Program-made: the position numbers and the translations under genes
NCBI GenBank assembly: GCA_013368325.1
Contig: JAACJK010000114.1
Location: 620,001-684,000, forward strand
Origin: Ephemerocybe angulata
Taxonomy: Eukaryota > Basidiomycota > Agaricomycetes > Agaricales > Psathyrellaceae
Direction of reading: 5' to 3'
DNA: 64,000 nt
The notes under the pieces: model-generated
Seen by the model: only the letters and a program-made list of their open reading frames with translations
Databases searched by the model: none
What the model was told of the DNA's origin: nothing
Shown here: positions 9,983-20,879 of the stretch, one piece after another
Layout: the number at the start of each line of letters is the position of its first letter
How positions within the stretch are numbered: the first letter of the stretch is position 1

Positions 9983-12900
9983 ATGATCCCGGCAGCATTC
10001 GCCGAGCGTTTTCTCTGGACTCCTCGCAAAGAGGAGGAGGCTAAACCGATAGTCGACTCCGATTCACTTCCTGTCGCAGACGGAGCTGAGGAGATAAAGA
10101 AGGACAAGGACGAATCTGACAATGCCACCTCCGCCGCCCTACCAGCTTTCACCTTCTCCGACGGTGTCCTCGCAGAGCTCAACTCATTCGTCTCCCTCGC
10201 CTTCTCCAAAGCCGAAGAAGCTCAAACCACCCTTCTGGATGCCCCTAACGACGAAACTGCTCCAGTCGAGAAATGTGTCGTGCTTTCGTGCACACAGTAC
10301 CACGGAACCCCGATTCTCGATGCAGCGGTGAAGTACGTCGCAGAGAAGCACAAGGCGGACGTCCTCGTTCTCGATGCATTTGAGATCGCCTCCGGGAAGC
10401 TCGGTGTACTTGGGAAGAGTACGTCTTTTCTTCTTGAAATGTTTAGGGTGCCCGAGCTGACAGTATCGATCGTCGCCCAGGTGGGGAAGTCATCGATGAA
10501 CTATACGAAGCCATTCTCAGCGGGGAACGACCCTCGAAAGATATTGAAACCAAAGTTTCTCCTCCGGAGGATGAAGACACCGGGAATGCTGAAGCTGACA
10601 AGCCGAGCCCTACGGATGAAGTGACTCCAGAAATGGATCCTACTAGCGTCAGTGTGGGGGTTCAGGAGGAACCAAAGGAGCACGATACCTCAGTCACCAC
10701 CTCGTCGAACTCCGAAACTAAAGCTGCTTCTCCCGCACCCGAATATAGGAAAAACGACGATGCAGGTGGCGACAACGCAAACCTCGAAGGTGGAGTCGCC
10801 GAATCCGACCCTGCAGTCGCTGGAAAAGGGAAGGTGGAAAGGCAGGAACAGGAAACCGCGGAAACCCCATCACTGGACCAGCGTACTCGCAGCTTGGTCG
10901 ACGCTCTTTTAGCCACCTCCTGCTCCTCATCGGGTGAAGGAGATGAAGAGACGCATCCAGGACGCCGAATCATCTACATGCGTGAATTCGACACCATCCA
11001 AGGAGCAGCAAAACCACTCATGGCCCACATTCTCCAGTCGCTCCACGAATCCAGGCAACGCGCGCGTCTATCCGAGTCCAACCTGCCTCAGAGCACGATC
11101 ATTGTCTTTGGGCTGAACGCCACAACAGAAGTCCAACTATCGATCGGAAATTACCTCTCCTCGACCCAGAAGAACTGTCTCTTCCTGAGCGGCCTGTTCA
11201 CAACCGCACGATCCGCCATATCCACCAAGCTTCACAGGTCGGATTATACATCTTGCTACTGCACTGCGTGTCAGGTGTGGCAGGGGACGTCAGCCCAGGT
11301 CAACCTGGATAACCTCCCAGTCGGGAGCGAGTCCTGGGGAGAAAGGGTGGACGAGATGGTCGCTGCAAGGCTCACAATGCCGGTGTTTGCGACGAACGTG
11401 AAGTACGGGGCTCACGAGGAGGAGTGGCAGAAGGAGGAAAAGAAGACCAGGGGGAGAGAGCTGAATCGGAGGGTGTTGAGGGCGTGTTTGGAGAGAGAAG
11501 GGTCCGTAGGCTTCGAGAAGTTAGAGTCGGAGGTGGCAGACATCGAATCTTTGTGAGTCTTTCCTTTATATTTGGCCTGGGTTTCAACTGAAGTATCGCC
11601 CTCTCCCTTTCTCGTGGAATAGAAACCCCGATGTCACATTGGAAATCGCCGATGTCGATTCTTTGCTTACGATCGCCATGGGCCTTCGAGCCTCGGCGAA
11701 GGCAAAAGCAGACTCAGAGAGCCCGGTACTGTCCCTGAAAGCCATTATCACTGAGGCCTATGATATTATTCAGCGTCGTAAGAAAGAGAGAACGGACTGG
11801 GAGAATGGGATCAACAGCTCTGAGCCCCCGGCAGTGAAGGAGGAGCCTTCTGAGCCTGAAATAAACTTCGACGACCTCTCGAAGCACGCTGAAGCTCTGA
11901 GGGGGTGTATCATCAATATCGGTAAGTTCGCAGCTTCCGAGTCGCAAAACAAGCCATGACTAACCTCCAATGGCCTCAGACGATATTTCGACGACATTCT
12001 CGGATGTATTCGTTGATGAAGCCACTGTCGACTCCCTCCAGACCATTGTCACGCTACCACTCCTATACCCCGACTACTTCAACTGCGGCGTTCTTGCCAA
12101 AGAGGCGATTGGAGGTATCCTTCTCTATGGACCTCCTGGAACGGGAAAGACCATGCTTTGTCGTGCACTAGCTAAGACTAGTCACGCAAAGATGCTCCAC
12201 ATTCAGCCTAGTGATATCAACGACAAGTATGTGGGGGAGTCCGAAAAGAAGGTCGCAGCTGTCTTCGTGCGTAACCTTTGGAACAAATCCTACTGGGAAT
12301 GATGAAACTAATACTCTGTGGGATAGGAACTCGCTTATAAGCTCGCACCGTGCATTGTCTTTATCGACGAGATTGACGCACTGTTTAGTAGCCGCTCATG
12401 CAATACGAGGAGCTGGGAGAGGAACATCGTGAGTAATATGTAAAAGCAGGCTATCTATGATGATGACACTGACGCTCGTCTGTTCTCAGCTCACGGAGTT
12501 CATGCAAGGCATGGATGGCTTGAAGTCAGCAAAGAAGAACCGGGACAACAACATCGTGATTGTTGGGGCCACGAACCGAGTTAGTTTTGACTGAGTGCTT
12601 CGTCCGTTACCATGCATCTAACAACACTCAATTCCAGCCATTCGATCTCGATCTCGCAATCCTTCGACGAATGCCTCGCCGGATATTGGTCGACATGCCG
12701 AATCTGACGATGCGAAAAGGTGAGCAACAGTCATTGGCGATGACGAGCTGGGTGTACTTACACTGTGTAAATCCTAGGCATCCTCGGTTCCTACCTCAAG
12801 GGAGAGGAGCTCCATACGGATGTCAGCATTGATAAGCTCGCGATGGACACGGAAGGGTTCTCAGGCTCAGACTTGAAGAGTAAGTTATGCACGATTCGCA

Positions 12901-13373
12901 CCTCAACGGTCAATACTGATCGAACCTTCACAGACCTTTGCGTAGCTGCTGCTCTCGCTTCCGTCAAAGAGGCGATCGGGCCTCACTGGAAGTCTCGAGA
13001 GAAGCCGCCTCTGAAGGAGTCGAAATCGGACGATAAAGAGAACAAGGTCGGGGAAGGCGACAGCACCGAAGCAAAGGATAAGGATCTAAAGGACGAACCA
13101 GAAGTCAAGCACCCGCTGCGTACGATTAGCGCTGGCAACGTTCGTCAGGCCCGAGCCGACATATCGAAGTCCGTTCATGGCTCCCGGAAGGACGAGCTGT
13201 ATCGGTGGCATGAGCAGTACTCGAATGGCGGCGCGTCTGTTGGTGGAATCGGAACACCAGCTGCGACTGCAAAGCCGAGGATCAATGGCTTTACACCAGG
13301 CGATGTGTCGAGTATGCTGGGCTCAGCACACCAAGGGCAGTTGTTCAAGCCGCTTGGCTACAAGGGTCGCTGA
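9983..13373 (+). CDS. AAA ATPase, Msp1/spastin-like clade, tandem copy 2
   Basis: Nine exons (9983-10418, 10481-11552, 11623-11921, 11980-12266, 12327-12428, 12490-12579, 12638-12719, 12778-12879, 12934-13373) give 969 residues. The start MIPAAFAERFLW is identical to copy 1. The N-terminal half repeats the degenerate P-loop pattern (VVLSCTQYHGTPILDAAVK, VLVLDAFEIASGKLG). A Glu/Asp/Ser-rich low-complexity linker of ~120 residues is inserted between this and the middle domain. The AAA module has Walker A GPPGTGKT (~653-660), Walker B CIVFIDEIDAL, sensor 1 GATNR and LRRMPRRI. A Lys/Asp/Glu-rich insert (KSDDKENKVGEGDS) before the last helix and a longer C-terminal tail are also absent from copy 1. 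Exon 5 is one codon shorter than in copy 1, and the donor of intron 6 is GTTAGT where copy 1 has GTGAGT. It converges on the PC-esterase gene. Confidence 0.85.
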
Positions 13374-13568
13374 GTGGGTGAGATTGCGATCCCGACTCAC
13401 AGTTCAAGTGGACTATTAGGTGGCAAATAGCCAACTTGTGCCTTTATCATTCTGTGTTTGAACCAAGAGCTTTCAGCTTTCTGAAATATGACGCCTTTTT
13501 CATCTGGTGGTGGCTGATCGAATATCGGGTACCGTTCAGACAGTATAGATCCGCTGGTCATACCATGT

Positions 13569-15338
13569 CTAGCGTATTTGCTTAGTGACATAGTGCCAGA
13601 TATAGTGGGTCCAGCCCTCGAGAACCCCTGACCCTGTCATGATATGAAGGCAATCCGCAGCGACGTGCTGCAAAGCAATAAGATTCGTTAGCTCCGTAAT
13701 CATATAGGGCTCTAGCCCTCTTTACTCACCCCGTCTGGGCGCAAGGCCCCAGGCCTATCGATATCCAGGAAATGCACATTTTCGTAGGGGCGATGTTTCG
13801 AGTCCGTCAATGGTGATAACAAATCCTGTTGATACAAGAATCCTTCAGCCGCAACGAACCGAGCACTGGACTTCAGCGGTCAACTTACCTTCCAGATACG
13901 ATTATACCTCCAAAACTCCGACCAGTTCCACATATTTACGACAGGCTTAACCTCCGTGAATGGCTCTCGCTGCTTGTGGCAGTCCGCATGTCCGGCCATA
14001 TAGGCTCTGACAAGAACCTGCCGCTGTAGCGGTGGCTCCGCAGTGGACTCCAGGGAAGTCTGAGCATCGAGTCGAAGTTGAACTGCCTTCGCCCACCGGT
14101 CGGCCACCTCTTGGAAGAATACCAACAGCCCGTCATATCCAAGCAATGGTTCCACTCCTTCGAAAGATTCGGATGGTGAGGATGGCGAGGATGGCGATGC
14201 AGCAGCCGGCGCCAAATCTGAACCGCTCGTTCTATGGTAACCCCGGAACAGGTTTGTAGTCCAATGTCCAGCAGAACTGACGACCATCGTCTTGTAATTC
14301 GCTGTTGCCGCTGGCCCAAGGAAGATGTCGAGATACGCGTCTGGAGAGATTGTCCATACGGCCTCGGTACCGAATAGCTCGAACGTCTCATTCTTCACGT
14401 AAAACTCGGGATGGAGTTCCCTGTGCATCTCGACCAGATCTTCAACGCTCCAGAGAAGGTCGACGCGTTTGAAGGAGATGAGAGGGGTTGTTGTTACGTT
14501 AAAGTCCGCCGGATACTGGAACCCCGACGCAAGAGGGGACGGCGCGTTCAGGTAGAGACTCTGGAGCGCGTCGCGCTCCTTAGAAGCTTCCTTGCGCCAG
14601 ACGACATGCGGATAAAGAAGGCAAGAAATTGAGAAGAAGTGATTTCCTGTGATTGAATCTGTACCGAGATCAGCGCAAAACCGAACATTAAGAAGAAGAT
14701 ACCACTTCACCTCCGACGAGAAGCCATCCTCCGCCCTCTACCAGATCTCTGAGCACGTCCTCAACGATCCATTCCCTAAGCCCGCCCTCCTCGGTGCACC
14801 TCCCGCCCGGGACCCACTCCCAGTCCAATGCCTTGGGAAACCTATCCCACTGCTCCTCTTTCGACGCAGCTAATTGATTCCAAATGTACTCTCCGCCGCT
14901 CGCACACCCTTCCAGTCGAGCGAACTTCAGGATATCCTCCTTGGCGGCCATTTTCTCGGGACCGTGGGCTCCATGTAGCAGGTCGTAATAGCTTTGGTCG
15001 CTCGCGTTCGTCCGGCTCAACGGTCCTGGTCTTGTCCAGTATGGCCGCCGCACCCATTGGCCTTGGGCATACTCCTCGGGGGTACAGGTTCCTTCTACGC
15101 TAATTCGAACATCGCCCATGTCGCTTGGGGTTAGATTCCATCCGAGCTCGTCGCCACCTATCACGCCCGCCTTTTCGCTCGGGAAGAGCACCCATTCCAG
15201 CTGGCCGTTTCTGGCGAAGTGGCTGGTAAAGAAGATGAGGATGACGATTGAGCAAGTTGAAAGTGCTATGGCATATTTCCAGGACCCTCGAGGGCGTAGG
15301 GGGGCGAGTAATCTGCATAAAACAGGGCGGCTCGACAT
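13569..15338 (-). CDS. Golgi-type PC-esterase (Cas1p/Pmr5 SGNH-like acyl-esterase/transferase)
   Basis: Four exons on the minus strand (15338-14711, 14658-13889, 13825-13730, 13667-13569) give 530 residues. Residues ~20-41 form one membrane span (YAIALSTCSIVILIFFTSHF) after a short basic N-terminus, which fits a type II Golgi protein with a lumenal catalytic domain. The exon 1-2 junction creates GDSITGNH (residues ~209-216), the nucleophile-serine block of the GDSL/SGNH family. The last exon gives HVAADCLH with Asp503 and His506, the D-x-x-H part of the catalytic site, and the usual ending GVLEGWTHYIWHY. A Ser/Pro-rich loop sits mid-domain. Known relatives transfer or remove O-acetyl groups on cell-wall or capsule polysaccharides; the exact substrate is not visible. 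The GDS motif appears only after splicing from GTGAAG, which supports that donor over GTATCT 10 bp downstream. Confidence 0.9.
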
Positions 15339-16781
15339 GGTAGGTGAAAGATGAAGAAGATGCGCTACACATTCCGTCGATGATTCCTTTCAACATGCAT
15401 GCTCATTTCTGTTGTCATTTCTTCTTTAGCGGGCGTCATCAAAATATAGGTAGCCGGTGAGTTGCCGGAGTTGCTGGCAGTCCAAACTTAATCCTCCATT
15501 CACCCCCCATGAACAACTCGCATTCGAAAAAGATATGGCGGGATATGGCGGAAGGTTTCTTACAAAGCTATATTAGGAACGAACATTGCCGAGGCTACAT
15601 ATGGCTACATGCACAGTGTGCGTATAAGGCCTTTTCCTCACAGGCCTTTGGACTTCCTTTCGCCAGTGGAACCTTGGTAGAAGCATGTAACTCCCAATTC
15701 TTCTATGAATTACACATATAAATGGCTTATAAACTGTTCTAGTGCTTTACTTTTCTTTTCCAAGCACTTTCTTGCCAGAAGCTACCTCACGCGCTTATTT
15801 AAGCGCCCTTCCCAGTTTGAACCGACGAGTAGTTCATGAAAGATAGAGAATGGTCCTCAAAAGGAGATGACAGCAACGTAAGGTACATAAGGTATACCTG
15901 ACTGCAAGTTCTCGTAGACTTCAGAGATTCGATCATTTCTGAATGCCCTGCCAATAAACTGGATGTAAGGGCGCATCGGAACGGCTACTCCGTTCCGTTG
16001 TTTGCCCATATTTGCGTTATATACTCTCGAGGAGCGTATCAACGCTCAACCATATACACGCATAGAATAAGTAACCCAATATGACCGGATCTTGTTCATT
16101 GTGTGCGGAGAAGGCGCGAAAACACCTTGAGGTTTGGATTCCTGCTTCCTGGTAGGTCGAAAGTCTCTTGGCATCCAGGGAAAGCGCCCCAGTAATTCCG
16201 GTGACAGAGTGAGCCAGGTAATGGACCTCAACCCGCCAAACATCCACCCGCGTCGTCCCGTCCTTCCGGCGATGGCTTCCAGGTGACCACCACCCTCTCG
16301 ATCTCTTTGCTCGAGCACTGAGATAGGGGCTTCGGAAGGAAGTGCGGACGGGGAATGCGGGTGCCGAGGTATCTGAGTGCCAGACATCCCGGAGCTTTAA
16401 AATTCTCCGCAATAGCCTGCTACATAGTCTGGGCAGAAGTACATATCAAGGGAAGTGGGTGGATGAAGGGCTATAAAGACCTCACCTTTCTTATCTCCAA
16501 CACACCGTCCCATTCTAATTCACCGACAATTAATGCAGTTGGCAGATCCTAAAGATGGAGTATACCGGTATCCTTGGCGTCTGTACTGGGGCATGGCTCG
16601 AAGAGAGGAGTTTGGGCGCACATCTTCAAGGAAAAGGGTTGCGTTGTGGGAAAACAGAAGCCTGGAGGGTGAAGCTCCGACTCGGACGTAATTATTCAAC
16701 CTCAGCGACTTCTGAGAGCTGCAACTCCAGAAGTCGTGTTGCACGGCTCACCCCAGTTCACCCATCTTCATTTCTTCGGCT
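15339..16781. other. Intergenic region of 1.4 kb
   Basis: It lies between the divergent PC-esterase and F-box genes and should contain both promoters. I see no coding region with splice-compatible extension and no RNA gene. Short ORFs on both strands lack codon character. Confidence 0.5.
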
Positions 16782-18607
16782 ATGGAAGGGCTCATGGAAG
16801 GTATAGACTTAGGAAACGACCTTGGTGTCGAAGATGCCAGTATTTCCATGGAGAAGGTCAGTGCGCATGTCACCGTCCCGTCGAGAGAGACTGAACGCTC
16901 TTGGGATTCTGAAATAAGGAGATCAGTCCTAACATCCATATCCTAAACCTTGCCCAAGAATTGCTCGTGTCGATTCTCGGGGAGTTGGAGTATAAAGACG
17001 TGATGGTCTTGCGAAGGGTGAGCATTGGACGTTTCCCGATCAGCCAGTCCCCTGCTGACGTTTCGTCTCGTCTAGACGTGCCGTTGCCTTCGAGACTTGA
17101 CCACATCGAAAGATGTCTGGAGAGCAGTCTTTCTACGTCTTGCGGAGACCAGGCTTCCCAGACCATTCTTCCTTCCAAAGCCACTCGCAGCATGCTCCGC
17201 GAAGGACCTCGAGCATGCCATCGCGAACTGGGAAGCCGCATGGCCGGCGAACGTGTCTGCGGAAGTCACAAGCCATCCCTTGGCGCCAGTTTCTGGCTCC
17301 CGCGAGGGACTCAGGGCTCAACGCCACGTAGACTACCTTCTCGGGGGTCGCTGGGCGCTTATTCGCGAACGCGATGCATCGCTGTGGTACTTCGATTTGG
17401 ATGGCTCGACCGATAACCCCACTCCCAAGCTCCTCATTCCTGCCGAAGACCCATCGAAGACCCTCTTTGGCTCCTGGTTAACCCTGGACTACAATCTCCC
17501 GGACGTTATCAATACCTACCACCTCTCAGCATTCAATCTGGCGATGGCGGTACCCTGGGCCTCAGCAAACAATGACGACATCTCGGCACCGAATACGAAT
17601 GGTATTACCATGAGCGTCTGGCGCATTGAGACTGTATTCGAACATAGTCAAGAGGATTCCCAGATTATCGGGAAAGCTGTAGGATTGCGTGCTGTCAAGC
17701 GCCTCTCGAGCTTCAAGGAGCAGTCCAAGGGCCGAGAAGCTTGTTCTTTCTCGCTCCTAGGCAATCATGTGGCGTACACCGCTCGCCGAATCGGAGAGCC
17801 CTGGAATGGATGTGTGGCCATCGTTGACTGGGCCGCAGCCAACGGGACCACCTACTTCGAGAAGCTCCACAGATGGTATCTCCCCAAATGTGCAGCGTGT
17901 GTAAGTTTGAGGTTGCATCATACCTTGTGCTGCGAGCCATATACTAATGGCTGCGCCGACAGCGTGTTCTCTTACTGCCGGGTTCGCGTATACTCATAGC
18001 TCGAAGGGGGAATGCCATTGACAAATTCGAGCTGTATCACTGGGGTCGCGACAGCCCATACTCCACCTCACCTCCTTACCAACAACGATTTCCTCCCATC
18101 TCCCCAGCCTGGACCGGCGCGCTCCCATGCGAGCTATATCCCATTGGCAACACCCCATTCCGATGGCAAACCAACGGGGAGGTCCGCATCACCGTACCCA
18201 TTCTCGACGGAACCGCAGGACTTCGGATTCTCAACACCTCCACTTCTACCACTAGTTCGGCAATGGACGAGGTCGTGCTCGAGGTGCACAAAGTCCGGAA
18301 CGTCCATTCTCTCGATAGTGGGAATGAGGACTTCTTGAAGGCGAGGAACATGAGCTTGAATTGGGAGTCGGCCGGATACCATCGGTCGCTCTTTTTCAAC
18401 GCCAAAGATTCAGTATTCGGTGTCTCCCAACACTCGTGGCTGGATGAGCACAATACACGTCCGCTCAGGTTCCAAAAACTCCTCCTCAACCTCCCCATAC
18501 AATATAGCGAGGGTGATGAATACTTATACTTGCCCTTGTTTGACGATTTTCGCGCCGTGTCATCTTCGCCAAGCCGGCTTTCGACGGCTTCTTCATCGTG
18601 CATCTAA
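16782..18607 (+). CDS. F-box protein, family copy 1 (intact)
   Basis: Four exons (16782-16856, 16919-17017, 17076-17900, 17963-18607), all introns phase 0, give 547 residues. Residues ~33-75 read LNLAQELLVSILGEL...VMVLRRTCRCLRDLT..VWRAVF, an F-box that would bind Skp1 of an SCF ubiquitin ligase. A long C-terminal region of ~450 residues shows blocks shared with the copies at 20880 and 26163: PRPFFLP, GGRW or GGRY, FSLLG.HVAYT, IVDW, and near the end GYHRS and RPLRF. Such genes are numerous in Agaricomycetes; substrates are unknown. The second exon starts after a TAAG acceptor, chosen because it keeps the frame from the ATG at 16782; an alternative acceptor 8 bp further on would need another start (ATG near 16835). 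Exon 1 (25 residues) is therefore the least certain part. Confidence 0.8.
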
Positions 18608-19280
18608 GATAGTTGTTGTGAAGTTAGTGACGCTCAAAGGAAGCGGTTTGACCCAGATAGGTGCCCAGTATGTTCAGGACATTTAGAAGGGGGTTATCAG
18701 AGGCGAAGTGACATTCCTGTTCAGATAGTATGTAGCAGGAAACCAAGGTGGTATAAACGAATAGAAAATCGATAACAGGGATGGTAAAATGTGCTTGGAA
18801 GAAACGTAACTATAAACCAGTTGTCCGAAAACGAAGCGTAGAAGGTCTCCCACCAAGCTAATCCAGCCAAACTCGAGAAACAGACTACTTGGGTATATGG
18901 GTCACATAGCCCACCCTCGAATGTCTAAGAGAACCCACAAACGTATACTTGTGGTTGACCCACCGCCTTCGACAATCACCCTGGAACCAGCTACAGCAAG
19001 GGGTAGCAAGCAACGGTCGGCGTGGCCCCGCCATGTTCCTCATCGGTAGGGGAGATCCACTCAGCCAGATAATGTGGTATAATGTGGTATCGTTAAATAG
19101 CTCCAAAGGTAGCGACCGGTGGGTAGGTTTCCAGTGTTCAGTGGTCGAACGGTAGCCAAGATACCGCGGTGGAGTGCGTTCGCGAAGAATCTTGCGTAAC
19201 AACGTGTCGAACCGCCCACTCCCCTTGTCCAGGTCCGTAACAATCCTCCCTCCAGAGCCTCCACCCTCATGGGAGGCGAA
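18608..19280. other. Intergenic region between convergent F-box and SEC2 genes
   Basis: Contains the 3' flanks of both genes. A short direct repeat ATAATGTGGT occurs twice near 19070-19090. No gene seen. Confidence 0.5.
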
Positions 19281-20698
19281 CTACACAGAAGGACCCCTAG
19301 CAGTCAAACCAACGCCCACAGTTCCGCTATTCAATTTACTCTCCTCAAAACTCCCAATAGCTGGCCCCGCAGACGAGGGTACGTCCGCCCATGGCGAGTC
19401 TTCCATCATCGGTGGGAGGGAAGATGACGTGCTCAACTGGTGGTACGTGGGTGTAGGCTGCGAATCTTCGACGTCCGGGGAGACGATGTCGGCAGGGGCC
19501 GATCTCGACGCAGATATGGATGATGGCAGTGGTAGTGGTAGGTGTGCCGAAGGCGAGGCGTGTGTTGACGATGACCGGGATGAAGAGGAGCGGCCGTCAG
19601 GGAATGGTGAAGGGGGTAACGGTAGCGAGCCCGCTAGATCCAACGATGCAGGCCTTGACTTTATCCCCAGCCGCGAACTCGACCTCGACGCCGTGATCCC
19701 CTCTTGCGCATCCACAAACTCATACTCCTCACTACCCCTCCTCCCCGGTTCCCCAGACGTCTGCTGGTGCAGCAACTTCAGCGCACTTTGCAACGCTGCT
19801 TTCTCCCTTCGCACCTCCTCCAGCTCCTCCCCGACCTCGCTGAGCTTCATCCGCTCCTCCGCCACCATTTTGTTCGCTTCCTCGAACAGTGCTTGGCTCA
19901 AGCTTTCTAGTTCCGCCTCCAGAGCAGCCTTCTCCTCCACAATCGCCTTCCTCGCCGCCCTCTCCTTCTCAAGCTCCGCGGCCATATCCTCAAGTTCTTT
20001 CGTATGAGTCAAAGAAAGCGACGGCATGGACGGTGACGTTAAATGCGCCGAGCTACTGCCTGCATTGCTCGGCGTCCCAGGCCGACTGCTCGCCCTCGTC
20101 GGAGCCGCCGAGTTCCCCCCGCTGAACCGGAACTTGAAGAACCGATTGTCCGTCGCAGGCGTCGTCGCCGATGTCGGTGGAGAAGGCGAGGTAGGCACCT
20201 CTGCTGCGTAAGCGTAGTCCATGGATTGTGAACGTTCAAGGTTCGACTGTTGTGTGCCTCGTCTCCAGCCAAGGTCCCGCGCAGCGCCGTTGTTCCGCTT
20301 CAACGCCTCCTCCAGCATCTCGTTGTTCGCAGATACAAGCTGCAAGTTCGAACGTGTGACGTTCAGCTGCACCTCGAGCTCCGCTTGGGCTTTGTAGACT
20401 TCGCTGAGCATCGTCGACTGTAGCGTGCAGTTGATGGGTATCGAGCCGTCTGGGTGACAGGGATCGCACTCACCAGCTCTGATACTCTGCTTATGACCAT
20501 ATCCAGCGCCATTCTCAGGTCGTCTTCCTGCCCGTCCGAGCGCACTCTCCTGGCATCGTGCAGTTCCTCCTCGATCTTCAGGAAGAAAGGATCCGATATG
20601 GATTTCTGCTGCGTCGCGTTGAGGTTGTTGTGCTTCTCCATTTTCGAGGCCTGGTTGCTCGGTCCTGGGGGCCCATATGTCGAGGCGAAGTGATACAT
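19281..20698 (-). CDS. SEC2: Sec2-family Rab GEF (Sec2p/Rabin coiled coil)
   Basis: Two exons on the minus strand (20698-20474 and 20417-19281) with a 56-bp phase-0 intron give about 453 residues. Exon 1 ends in a coiled coil (MALDMVISRVSEL) that continues directly into STMLSEVYKAQAELEVQL after splicing, which supports the junction. A second coiled coil (~215-300) contains LESLSQALFEEANKMVAEER, the signature of the Sec2/Rabin8 GEF domain (Sec2p Pfam type). Known role: activates the exocytic Rab Sec4/Rab8 on secretory vesicles and thereby recruits the exocyst. The C-terminal ~180 residues are Ser/Pro-rich and likely disordered. The start is uncertain: ATG at 20698 (MYHFASTYG) or ATG at 20641 (MEKHNNLN). 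The gene is divergent from the broken F-box copy only 180 bp away, a tight space for two promoters. Confidence 0.85.
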
Positions 20699-20775
20699 GT
20701 AGTCGAATGAAGCCAGGGCACTGTAGCCAGTCTGGCGAAGGTAGAAGGGTGGAGAGCTGAGGATGATGGTAAGAG

Positions 20776-20807
20776 CAAACCACCGTGCGTGCGAATTGCT
20801 GGCTGGA
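20776..20807 (+). pseudogene. Tail relic of another F-box copy
   Basis: This 32-bp stretch matches the C-terminal coding part of the broken F-box copy (22840-22871) at 29 of 32 positions, in the same orientation. The shared core encodes a PCV(R/Q)I(A/V)GW peptide. Nothing else of the gene is visible upstream, where SEC2 begins on the other strand. It suggests an earlier tandem F-box copy was mostly lost. Confidence 0.45.
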
Positions 20808-20879
20808 TCTCCGCGCAATGATGGACTCATCATCTTCTCCTGAACCATTCTTTTTCTCCTCATTATTGGATTGCGAAGG

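Noticed and set aside
19174..20007. Plus-strand ORF of 277 codons
   Set aside because: It is the antisense shadow of the SEC2 coding sequence, which has a recognisable coiled coil.
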